From positions 19,202,288-19,266,287 of the forward strand of contig NC_092676.1 in assembly GCF_964355755.1 (NCBI RefSeq): a stretch of 64,000 bases of DNA. The letters run 5' to 3'. Shown here one piece after another: positions 34,776-48,400 of the stretch. The stretch is from Antedon mediterranea (taxonomy: Eukaryota > Echinodermata > Crinoidea > Comatulida > Antedonidae). Every line of letters begins with the position of its first letter. Position 1 is the first letter of the stretch. The position numbers and the translations under genes are program-made. The notes under the pieces are model-generated. The model did not search any database and was not told the origin of the DNA. It saw only the letters and a program-made list of their open reading frames with translations.

Positions 34776-36414
34776 CATAGAATCTGCAACTACACAGAAT
34801 TCAGAATTAATAAAATCAAAGAAAAGCGGGTGAAAAAACACATACAACTCTGGTATGGATCTTATATAAACTAAAAATTCAATATTATCATATCATGACA
34901 CCATTCTCTCATCTTAATATTCTTGTACATCTTTATGTAAAATTTTATATTAATAATTTACAGTTAATTATATCAATCAATACATTATATAATTTTTACT
35001 ACAACTATTTATTTTATACATGCTGGAATGGAACGATTAAATAAAACAAGATAGCATATTTGCCCATTACTAAATCATTAATATTTTCCTCATTGCCTCT
35101 GATTAATTTATCTGGTATAAATTAATGTCTTCTTCAATATTAACAAAGCAATACACATCATAAATATAATTATATAATACAGAGCGATTGATTATAGGTT
35201 GAGTGCTGCTGTGGAAATATTATTTTAATTTCCAAAATTTGGTAAACTATTTATGATTTCATATAAAATATTTTACGATTTACTAAAATATATTTCTTGT
35301 GTGTACAATTAACAATATTTAACGGTCAATTTTAAAAAATAATTTTAAATTTGCAAATATTTTTGTATGTGGTCTAAAACAAACAACCAAAATGATACAA
35401 TATTAAAAATTGTTAAAAAATATTTTACCGGTTATATTACCGATTCCAGCCATATATAAAATGTAAAATTTATTAATTTAAGAATATTCCTGCGAACAAA
35501 TTAGTATTTGTAACATATCGAAACATGAACAATAGACTTTAGTAGACCAATTATATTTCTTATTCAATGTACTTAAATATCTGTTCATACTGTTTGCCAT
35601 CAGTGTATTGTGAATCATCTTGATTATGCGTGTGTGAACAGCCTTTAAAGTTATACACCAATTATTGTGATATACTACATTTATTCTATTTATTACTTTA
35701 AAATGGGAATTACTATATTAAAAGTGAAGAATGTTGTAATTGTGAGTAACACCAGATTCTAAATGATATCAAAACATTATTACTTATAAATACAAGCACA
35801 CATTATCAATAAGGGAATTTATCCCGCTTAACAACAACAGTGTTCCGTCTCTATGACGATGACCTCGCTATAGTGCAATCAACTATGAATCTACACACTT
35901 TTACAACATAGTTCTCTTATAAACAATATACACAATACGTATGCATGTTATTGCTATTCAAATAGATTGCAATCATAGGTTATTCTTTTTCACTTTAATA
36001 AATACATGTACCGACGATTGTCTCCACCAAACTAGCAATTCACAATGTGGTAAAGCAACAACCTAAACAAATAATGTTATTAGTGTGATGAACTATGAAC
36101 TGTAACCTTTGAACCCATTCAAGACTGTGACATAGATGAGAAATTGCCAGCATCATTTATACTTTGTTTAGATTTGACCCTGTTTAGTTGATTACAAGTT
36201 GTAACCTTCATATTGATGTTGTCATGTCATCTTATTGACGATGTCATCACACATCATCTTTACAGATGTCATTTTATCATCGTCATTAACATCAATGACA
36301 TTAGATGACTTCTTCTTGTTATTTGATATTTTAAAGGTCAAACATTTTTTTGTGACATACTGTGTGATGCAATTGTCACCAGATGTCTCTTTGTCCCCAA
36401 TATGTCCATCTGTT

Positions 36415-39400
36415 TTAATTTGTGATGCAGTCTTGAATCTTGTTAATCCATTCGTCAGCTTCTTTTTTATTATTGGCAAGAAAATGGTAATATCTTGTAC
36501 TTGTCTTCATCTGTAATAAAACCAATATAAAGCATGAATTATTATACAGGCCCCCTATAAATATCCATACATACAATGTGCCAGTGTTACCATGCTTACA
36601 TACCTTAAAACCACAAACTGGCGAATTGGTTACATCGGCCATTTTTGCGACATAAAACATTCACAAATTAAAAAAATACAAGTAATTACTGCAACAATAT
36701 CGTGTATGCTCGACCTTTGTGTTATAAAGACACTAATACATAAGCTATTGTATACAGTAGTAGGCCTACAGTACTCGCGAAAGTTTAGTGCTGGCGAAAG
36801 TTTCTGGTTTTACAGTATGCAAGCATGGTAACAGAGGAATTACATACATATCAATGAATTACATTATAGACAGAATACTTAAATATAATGGATGAATTAG
36901 TTCCATATTTATACAGATCACTTCCATATACAAGTAAATTAGTTCATATATGGGTGAACTTGATCCATATATAAGCAGATTACCTCCATATATGGATGTA
37001 TTACTTACATATATGAAAGAATTGTCATCTAGCTTAGGAACACCTGGCAAGTTGCTGGAGTAATTGTCATGTTTTACAGTTTCTACTTCTTTTAGGTCGA
37101 TTGTCCCTTTACAAGTTTCCTCGTCTTCTGGGTCATAGTAACGAAGCTATAATGAAACAAGTAGTAAAGCACGTCTATAAACAATTGCCTTATAATTGAT
37201 TTTGAACAGTTGCTACTTCTTGTGCGTTACATTGTTACATTGTATTTAAAAAATCCTTTTTAAAGTTTTTATGTTTTACTGCATATGTAAAGAATCATTC
37301 TATTTGTATGTCAAATATGAACAGTAGAACTTGTAATGGGACACATTTAGGACCAAAAAGCCTCCCCTTAAAGGCCAGACGAGCGGTAATGGTAATAAAA
37401 ATATAGAATCTAAGTTATCCCTTATGACCACCATTTACACGTAGAGCGGACAGATGGTTTCCGTTAAGAATAGATAGATTCAACATGGGACAAGCTAAGC
37501 GGTTTGTCTAAGCGTCTGTGTATATTGGCCTTAATAGAGTGTCCCCTCTGAACAGGTGTTGGCAATAGTGTTGAAACATATATTGCCTCTTGTTCATTTC
37601 ATGGGAAAGTGTTATCTTTATAAAGGAGGGGGTACTGTTTTCTTTATTGTGAAAAAATGTGATACAAAAATAAGGCATACCTGGTGCTTGTTGGGATCTA
37701 ACTTGAAGTACCTTTGTTTCCATTGACGTAACCTAGCGCCTCGCTTGTATAAATAACCTTTATGACTAACAATTTCAACAGCTTTAGCAGAAAAATACGT
37801 GGCTAGAAAAACAGACAAATAAATGCATTAATCTTGTTAAATTAATGTGAGCAAACTCATGTACAGTATACGCATACGTATCCGTATCAGATATACGAAT
37901 ACGTTATTAAATACGGTATTGATGTCAAGCTACACAGAATGTGTGACTTGGACACAAATTTTACCCATACGTATACGGAGGTTGCCCAAAATTCTGATTA
38001 TATTACACATAACATAGAGAGAGCTTTGATTTGTGATGACTGATGACCTAGGAAGAACAAAATATAGTAATTTTGACATTAGGAAATAAGTAAAACAAAC
38101 ATACTTTCCGTGTCGTTACTGACTGGTGCGGTGATTTTGTTATCTTCTGTCTGTTTATTACTTTGATTAGTTGGTTCTTTTGATGAACCTCGTCGTAAAC
38201 ATTGCTTTGGTACTGAATTGACACATTTTTCATGACAACTAAAACCACAATCTGCACATATCATCCCTGTAAAAAATTACAAGAAAATGTTATTAGTGTC
38301 AAAATTAGGTAATATTCTTACATTTACATTGAAGACACACCATATATTATGTGAGAAAGTTATTGAGAAACATGAATGCCTCATTGTCTAAAGCTCTGTC
38401 TACACTATTAAACTTTATGCATGTCAACGACCTACTGGTTCCTTGATAATGATGAATTATATCGATTCACAGTGTTTTGTCTTTTAGAGATCCATACAGT
38501 AAAGCACCTGCTATTATTTTTTACCCCAGCTCTGTCTCTTCTCTTCTCTTGAAGTATATTGCTAATTATTTTCAAATCGCTTAATTTATTATTTAATTAA
38601 TGTATTGTAAAGTTTTCCTTTGTTGCCAAAATTTAACAAATAAAATCTTGAAAAGTATCCAGTTTATAACTGATAAATTATTTAAAATTAATATATATGA
38701 ACAAAGAAATGCTTATATATGGACATGATGATGTCATATCACTACCATAATTGGGCATATCATTACCATATTTGGGAACATCACACTTTTTTGTCAAACT
38801 AGTTTGATAGTGTGAACATAGCTTCAGACAGCTTTTTATAAGTGTACATAGGGAGGGTTTTAAGTGAATGAGTTCTTACCGGATCCCTGAGTCATGTAGT
38901 TCCAGATCACCTGGTGGCAAGCATCACAATTGGTGGGTTCCTGGAAGTCATGTGACTCAAATCGGTGGTGGGATGCAAAACCGCGAGGAGACTCTCCTCC
39001 ACTCTTACCCTTTGAATAAAAAAACAAATATAGTTTAAATGACACTAGTTGTTAAGCTCTATGCTTGTATCTATAGGCAAGACACTTATGTTTACTTATG
39101 TTTGCCTCTCTCAACCCAGGTGTAGGGTACCCAGTTTGGTCAAGATACAACTTTGCGCTGATTACTAGGCTGCATCATAGGAGTATGTTTCCACATGTTT
39201 GATCTAAAAAATGACGGGAGTAATAATATGAAGCATTTAAAGCATTGTGCTATAAAGCACTATAAGAACAAATATTATCTACACTATCAAACTTTATTTG
39301 TCACAGACCAATGAGAAACATTCGCAACGTTGATGTTTTGACATGGATCTTAAACCAATAACTTTACTTTATAAAAAATGTGATGTGCCCATATATGGAC

Positions 39401-42400
39401 ACGATAACATATCACTACCATATTTGGGCACATCACACTATTTTTATTAAACTAGTTTGATAGTATAGACATAGCTGTAGGGCATTTCCGAATGAAAAAA
39501 AATCAAAATTGGAATGAAGTATTTACCCTGATTAAGATGTCCATGGTTATCCGCTTGTGGATTGACGTTCCATGGGCTTTGGCTTCCTCTGTCACGGGTG
39601 ATACTAACTTTCCTTTTGATTGCATCGACTCATTAAAACTCTCAATAATTGTCTTCCAGGACGATGGTTTATCGATGCTAAGGTCTGTTTCCAACTGAAT
39701 TATTTCCTGAAATGGAAAAAACATATTCTGAGCGTAAGACTAAACGACAAATAAGTATTAAGATTAAAGGTAACTTGATTCAACTATATATTCCGTATCT
39801 TTATTCAATCATATAAGCATATCCATAAAAAAATACATTTCAGCATAAAACGGTGAATTGTAGTATTTGTATAAAAATAATTAATATTATAGATAAATTA
39901 ATACACAGATGGTAATGAAGCATACAGTAGCTAACATCTACGCATTTTTATACAGCCATTTGTGTTGTGATAGTTTCCATCTCTTTCACAAAATGTGTAT
40001 GGTTGTGCAAAATATCTACACATGTTTATAAACCCATTGGTGCATTGTTATAGCTTCCATTCCTTTTACAATCCCCAGATGATTAACATGGGAATCGTAC
40101 ATCTAAAAAGTACAACTTACATTCAACAGCCATCGTTGCATATCTGGATCAGCCTGGGCAACGTTTTGATAGCATGCATTAACAACGCATCTATCTGCAG
40201 GCGACAATGGCGCCTCGTTGTCTTCATTTCTTGCGGCATCAAATAACTCACAATCAAATGCAGGTCCGCAGCTAAGGTGCTCCATTAGGTAATAATCCCA
40301 GATCTTCAAACTGGATATGTTGGCATATGGTCTTAGAACTCTTGTCTGAAATAATGAAATAGAACAATTTAAACATTTACAATTCTTTTAAATTAAATTC
40401 ACAATTCAACACATATTTACACATATATGTATATTGGTCTATTTTTTTTCCTCTTTTGTCATTCGTTTTCTTATTTTTTATCGTTCCTGTTGAGGTTCTC
40501 ATGCATGTCAGCCTCGGATGTTATGAGTCAACCTCATTAAACAAAGTTTAATAAAAAAAAAATTAAGAATTAATTCCTCAAGTTATCAACAAAATCACTT
40601 TATGACTCATAGATAACAATAATGGTAAATTTGAATGTTTATTTCATTTGTTTATTCGACCAGCAAACAATAATAAACCATATAACACATAAAAATGAAA
40701 GTGAGGGCAGCATAAGCAAAGTACATTGCTGTATCTCAAATGAGCCAGCATTTGTTCTTTGTATTTGTATTTGTTATGTTTTTGTATTATATGTTATTGG
40801 TGAATTCCTTTTGCTATTGGTTTGGGTTTTAAAATAAAAATAAAATCAAATTTGTATTAGATATAAAAAAAAAAATTACAATTACAATGTTCTAATAAAA
40901 AATAACATACTTGTGCCTCTTCTGAGTAGAAAACGTTGTAGAAGATGGTAGACTTGTTATTTAGTTTATCAACATACTCCCAGAATGACCTTACACTAGG
41001 AGTTGTTCCGTTATCATTATCTCCCATCTCATCTATCCTGCTCATCCGTGGCCTGTCATCACTAATTACTTGATCTAAATATTTAAAACAGTTTAGTTAT
41101 AGTTCATGTTCATCTCATTGGGAAATATGGTCACCTTTATGATCTACATTTTAGTGAAACGTGTGGTTTACAAAAGTGATTTAACTGGTTACAACACAGT
41201 GATAAATGACAGGGGTTAAAAATGGAGAAGAACATCAGAGCAAGGTATTCTAACAACAGGATGCTGAGCTTCTGAGATCAAATAGTTTATCTGTGGCTGC
41301 GACACAGTTCCATGCCCCTTAACAGAAACCTTATCTTGTTCACTGTGGATAATATGTACATATAGTACAGTACTGTTGGTATTTTTGACAGCCAGACATA
41401 AGATCAAAGGACTGTTACAAAGTCCTATCTTGGCAAGGCGAGCTCAGTCCCCTGTTGTTAGATTGCCTTGATCAAAGTAACCAACACTTATTCGGAAATA
41501 TGTCTTAGGTTCAATTAAGAACACAAAGCTTAAAACTGGTAATTTCAGAAAAACAAGAACTATTGTCAAATAATATCTCAAACCTGTGCTGATATTATGG
41601 CTACAATGTGTACACATTTTAAATTTTGTTTTACTAGAAAACAAATAACAGTATATATGAAAAAAATCAAGATCAAATAAGTTAAAACTGCCTCAATATA
41701 GATTTATTTTAACGACATGTTTCGGGCATAGCCCATCATCAGGTGAAAAGAATTGTAACAAAGGATAACATATATAAGTCACAAAATTACATAATAAAAC
41801 AAATCAGCCAATCAAAGATGTTAACAAACAAAAGGCATAGTTATAAAGGCACGCCTCCAAAAGCTATGGAGGCGTGCCTTTATAACTATGCCTCCCGCTT
41901 GCTAACATCTTTGACTGGCCGATTTGTTCTATTATGCAATTTTGTGACTTATACATGCCATCCTTTGTTACAACTCCCCTCACCTGATGATGGGCCATGC
42001 CCAAAACATGTCGTTAAAATAAATCCATATTGAGGCAGTCCTAACTTATTCGATCTTGATTCCCCTCTACATCCTGCCTATGCAGCTCTTTGACTTATAT
42101 ATATATATATATATATATAAATCAAAGAGCCGCACAGGCAGGATATAGAAAAAAATCAAGATCAAATAAGTTAAAACTGCCTCAATATAGATTCATTTCA
42201 ACGACATGCTTCGGGCACAGCCCATCATCAGGTGAAAAGAATTGTAACAAAGGACAACATATATAAGTCACAAAACCACATAATAAAACAAATCAGCCAA
42301 TCAAAGATGTTAACAAACAAAAGGCACAGTTATAAAGGCACGCCTCCAAAAGCTATGGTGTACAAAGCAGGAATGGTTGCTTATAAAGCAGGAAATTTAA

Positions 42401-45400
42401 AACAAAGTTAAACTGCCTCAATATAGATTTATTTTAACGACATGTTTTATACTGTTATTTGTTTTCTAGTAAAACAAAATTTAAAATGTGTACACATGCC
42501 CGAAACATGTCGTTAAAATAAATCTATATTGAGGCAGTTTTAACTTATTTGATCTTGATTTTTTTCTATATCCTGCCTATGCAGCTCTTTGATTTATATA
42601 TATAACAGTATATATGTATATATATAAATAGTATTTTTCTATTATTTGTGTTGTTTTTATTTAGCACAACAAAAATCAACAAAATTAAATCACAAAAACA
42701 AAAGACAAACATGCCGTTAGTATAACAAGCAACAGTACTTACATAATTCTGTTAATTCCAATGTTCACCGAAGTAAAAGATGAAGAGAAGAAAAAAGGAA
42801 AATGATGAACGTTACACAAATGAAAGCTAGTAATAAATATATATTATATTAAAAATATGGAATACAGTGTGAAAGCAATGTGCCAGTGATTACGTGAAAG
42901 ATAAGTGTTCTTCGTATAACAATTAGTTGGTACATCAGGACATTTGTTTTCAAATGATAAATAAATAAAACAATTATTATTTATTTGCAAGTATATTTTT
43001 TCTTCAATTTTTTCAATTTCTTCAATGTCATGGCAGTTGATTGGATAAAACCTAATGTACAATGCAACATAGCTCAAGCAACCTCTGAGGTATTACATTT
43101 TTTTAATTTATTTACTATTTATCTATCTTATCTTGAATGTCCAAAAGGAAGAGGTATACTAACCATGTATTTAATGAGAAATTGTTTTTATATTTATATA
43201 TCTTAAAAAACAGAACGTTACATAAATACTGGTTCTTTCAGGTACCCCATTATTTATTTTCACAAAATCAAAATGTAAAAAAAAAAAAACTTTTTGTTGT
43301 AGTTAATCAATCTGCTAAAATATCGAAATGAAAATAAAGCTTTAGAAACGGTGAGATGCAGAATATAGCATAGCAAAACAGTGCCAAGCTTATATCATTC
43401 AAAACAAATGTAAATGTGTATTTAAATATTAACCAAATAAGAAATGATGAGTGTATGGAATATACAAAACATGCTTGCCAAAAAAGCATGCTATTTTTTT
43501 TGCAAGCAAATTTCATGCGAGTGTTAACAAACCTGTATTATCATAATCGGTAACTTGGATGGACACGCCACAATCTCTACTACTATCGTCCACAATCAAA
43601 CTCTCTAACAACCCCAAAGAGAAGGACGACCAATATATTATTTATTCTTAAGCTCTGTCTACACTATCAAGCTTTATGTGACAAAAAAAATGTGATGTGC
43701 CCATATATGGACATGATGATGTCATATCACTACCATGTTTGGGGATATCATTACCATATTTGGGCACATCACTTTTTTGTCAAACTAGTTTAGTTCAGGT
43801 TTTTGTTTTTAAATACATGCATATGGTTATTATATAGCAAAGGGTATAGAAAATAAATAAAGTAAATATACAGCAGAACCACCCTATTAAGGGGACACCT
43901 TTTGGACCAATCCAAGTAGGGGTGTAATCCAAATAGAGGTTCCTCCCAAATATGAGTTGGGTGTAGTGTTAAAACATATATTCCATCTAATTTCTTTCAT
44001 TGGAAAGTGTCCCCTTAGAAGGGGTATACCCTGAATAGGAGGGTTCCAAATGAGGGATATAAGGTTTAAGCTTAAATAACCCCCTTCAACCGATTCCTCC
44101 ACCTATACTTTTGAAAACACCCCAGCCCGCCTAAGTAATTCTATAACACACGCATGCAATATAAGTGGAATAATTCAAAATAGTTTGGATGAAACAAATG
44201 CTATAGGATAGAATATAATACTAATAAACACTACTTAGAAAAACTTGTTTGTATGCAATGGTTTTATAGCATGCACATAGTAATTTTAAATATTTCTCCG
44301 CCTGTTAATTAAAGCAGCATTTTATTTTATTTATTTTTCCACACTAACGGAAATAGTTTACTAATATTGTATTAATATCTATATATGGTAGTGAAAATAG
44401 GAAAAGGCAAAACCTGCAGCTATAATAGTGTAAAGATACCCAAGTGTGAATACAGCTTTAGGTGGATACTCTAGGAAATTTACATTTTTTAAATTAAGTA
44501 AAGTAACATCAAGTATTTTATTCAAGTATGAAAATAACAATAAAAGTACAAAATTTGACTTATTTTTATTAGATAAAACAATGGAGTTAGACTTACCGAC
44601 TTCAAACCGTTCGTACTCGGAATCTAACATGAACGTCTTAAAGCGATTTGATACGTGGTGGTAGGCTAGCATTTGTAAGAAGTGCTGGTTGAATTCAAAG
44701 GACAGGGGAAACTGACGATGCACCTATAAGACAAAAAGTCGGTTGTAAGATTTTAAATTGAGCTAGTAAAAAAGTGGTTATTTTTTTCAAAAGAGGACAT
44801 TATTTTATATTAGTGATAACTAATAAATTACGTTAATGTTCACGACAGTTGAACCGTAATTATGTAGCCATAACATCGGCAAGGGTTCGAGGCTCACTAG
44901 CTCCATGGTTTTGGTGGTTGAACGATTCTCGGATAAGGACTATAAACGGGTCCAGTGTACACATCTAACTCATGTGCACTTTAAAGAACCTAGTACATCT
45001 TTCGAGACGCGTAGGGGTTAACCCGGTGTACTAGTACACACACAGTCACTAAGTCACTCACAGCCACTGATCATAACTGGGTACTTTGGGAGACCAATCT
45101 TTGACTGAAGAGGTTACCAATTATAAATAAATAAAATACCCACATACAAAAATTAGAAAAATAAAAACGTGTGAAAGCGTATTTGTTACATTTGCTTAAT
45201 TATTATAGCTTATTCAATTTGTATTCTTGGCAGAAAAAATGCTATAATTTACATATAAACATATAGAATATTTAAATATACAAAGATCTGAGCCTGTGAA
45301 TCTGGTTTACCTGATAAACACAGTCAAGAAACTGTAGGAAAACTGGTGCGAATCCACTAGTTTGATGCTGTAACGTGTGGTTTCCACGATGCGTGAAACG

Positions 45401-48400
45401 ATGACCAAACGCAAGCCATTCCTTCTCAATGAGTACTTTAAAGCCCTCAAAGGTACGGTAGTAAGGATCCATTAGCAACTCTGCTAAAGACACCACCTGT
45501 AGAAAGAAATTCAAAATTGGAATTTAAAAGTGGCTAGTCTATCAATTACACATGCACAGTAACAACTTGGGAAATCTTTGAACAAAAAACAGGTGAGTTT
45601 TTCTCATGCGATTTCCCACAAAATTGTCTTCACAATATGCAAACCTGGTTACAAATTGTTACAAGTTGTTACTTTTTGCAGATGTGAAAAGCGTATTATA
45701 TAGTTGCATTGAACTGAAAGTAATGTAATAATGATTTAAATAAATATCGCCTTTTTAAAGAGGTTAACTTTTTACTGTAATGTCTCTTCTATACAAAGAT
45801 TATCTCTCTATCCATGGATTATCTCTTTTCAATAAGTGATCTTACATGATCAGATTTCTTCTTTCACGGTTCTCTTTACGTAACTACAATAATAATTTGA
45901 GAATGGTACCTGGAAAAAACATTTTTCCAAATTTTCGAGCACCATCTAAACTAACCTGTGTTGTGAAATCACATCCATCTTCAAAACTGACCATGACAGA
46001 GGAACCTTGAAAATCAATTAGGTCTACCACAGCGCCTGCAAGTTGCATTAATGTTTGAATCTGAACAAAAGAAAATTGAAGACATGTCCCAGGATGTTGA
46101 TAGAAATAACATATAAATCAACGAAGATTGAGATTTCTGGGTACACTATCAAACTAGTGTAATGTGCCCAAATATGGTGGTGATATGCCTAAATATGGTA
46201 GTGATATGACATCATGATGTCCCTATATTGGCACATCAAATTTTTTTGTCACATAAAGTTTGATAGTGTAGACAGTGCTTAAATGGAGATTTCTGGGTAT
46301 ATTCTTTAGTCAGGAAGACTAAAAATAAAATTGCCTATTTTATAGACAGAAATTCCACAAATTAAATTCAAAGGAAGCAAGAAAAACACTTCCCACCAAA
46401 AAAACTTAGAAAGAATATGAATATAATATGAAAAACTGGAGGAGCCTGGTCAATGAATTAGGCAGAGCAGGCAGCAGATGTAGCAGAGAATTCTTGGCAA
46501 AACAACATTAAATCTGTCATTTAAACAGATCATCTACATTAACATAAAACCTTGAAATAAAGCCCATGGGCTTTCTTTTGAGGTTTTACCGTACATTACG
46601 CACCTGTGGCAACCACTCTGAATCTTCGACAAGTTTAAGGAAAGCCATCTCAGGTTCATTGGATGTAGCACTTGGAACACAAGCCTTCATTAACTTCTTA
46701 TAGCTAGCTTTCATCTGACGTACTTCAGTGAACTCATATGGAATGAACTCACACTTAATTCCTTCAATCTTAAATGTCTGTAATAATTAGTAATAGATGA
46801 TTATTAAATAATTAGTAATAGATGATTAATAATTACATCATTGTGGTTTTCTTTCCAAAATATTATGATTTTGAGAAAGTTTCTGGTCTTTTTTGTTGAC
46901 TACAATAGAATCCATATTTCATAGTGTCGGCTTTAAAGGTATATAAGTTAGTTTGAAATGTGCCAAGTAAAATGTTTGTGTGTCTTTATAGTTACTACAC
47001 TAACATCTGCCAAAGATTAATTGATGGTTTTCTTGACTTTAATAATGACAAAAAAAAACTATTTGCAATATAAAATGGAAAAAAATGTTTTCTCTCGTGT
47101 TTATATAATGGACATTTTAAAATAAAATGAAAGACATCGTCTATTCCGCTAAACTACACATTCAAACAACAAGTTTCACAGGAAAGTTTCACCTCAATAC
47201 GGTGTCTCAAAAAAGGTGTTCTTTTCTATCAAAATATTTTACTTACTTTACTTATGCTTTAGATTTTTCTTACATAACTCTATTTACTGTCTCAAAGATA
47301 AATTTGGTGACTGGACTTGTTTTATACCAGACGTACTAATCTATTTTAATTTTGAAACAACTTTGATGAGAGCTTGAGGTACTTACCCTCATCTGTGACT
47401 TCTCTCCAAACACATACATAGAAGCTTTCCGTGATTCTTGTGACTTGCTCTGGTCTGCATCTGGAATTCCACCATTGCGGTTCACTGAACGGTGTCCAAG
47501 AGTAAGAGATTTAAAAGAGGCTCTTGAGGGCAGTACCAGAGTGTTTGAACGACCGCTTGACCTTAAATTTCCTGAGCAACCAACGAGAGCAAAGCAGAGC
47601 TTGAGATTGTGGTGGAAGTATCAGAACCGTTTGATACTTGGACACCAAAGTTGAATTTTAATAAAGCTTTCTTTTTTTGTGATTTTGATTGATTGTGGTG
47701 AGTTATATGTTTACCAAGGCAGTGATGATAGTGATGTGATCCTAATAATTTGATTTAAGAAAAAATTCTTTCTTCTATTTTGACTAAAAGAAACATCAAG
47801 GTACTTTGTTGCTTATGACTTTCTTCATATATTATATATTCATATATTGTTTTGACAGTACACCGTCTTAAAGTACAGTTGACTAGAACAACTTTCATCT
47901 CTACTAAGTGTGCCAAATAGCTACCACCAAACAGTGCTCATTTGTCTGTCCACAAGATGGACCAGCACATCAGGGTTATTCCCCACTCTTTTGAAAAAAG
48001 AACTGGGTTTAGAAGAGCACATTATTCCTTATCCAAGAAGACTTGTTCTATCTACTAGAACTATGGTCGTCGAGGTCAGTTTTATGGATAAGGCCTGTTC
48101 TAATTTTACATGTACTGAATAAAGGCATTTAATTTGTATGGGTTCTATGGAAATTGGTGTTATATCAAAGCTTAAGCACCTATTCATGACTACATTTGTT
48201 CTTTCTAAACAGATTGGTGTGTGGTATAGTTACATACATGTAATAATTAGTTTTTTTTAAATTTAAATTCATTTTTAAATATTATTTTAGTTTCAAAGTG
48301 ACTCCTAGCTCAAACATATCCGAGGAAGAATGAGCGTATAATTTATCATTTAAAACAAGTAAAAACCATTATCTAGACTTTGAAATACATTTTAGATGGA

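Larger units (their letters stand above)
31701..36414. other. Long AT-rich stretch without a recognised gene; may include the SBF 3'UTR
   Basis: No exon or conserved protein was recognised. Apart from MITEs at 33932-34090 and 34631-34775 it is AT-rich low-complexity DNA. Part near 36.0-36.4 kb is presumably the SBF 3'UTR; no polyadenylation site could be singled out. Confidence 0.4.

Noticed and set aside
36859-37050. Open frame with repeated Ile/Tyr ([10 protein letters not shown]...)
   Set aside because: It is read-through past the SBF donor at 37008 into a TATATGGA-type low-complexity intron.
44379-44723. 114-codon minus-strand open frame taken as a whole
   Set aside because: Only 44597-44723 is an SBF exon (donor at 44596); the remainder is intron read-through.
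47445-47654. Plus-strand open frame
   Set aside because: It is the antisense shadow of SBF exon 12 on the minus strand.
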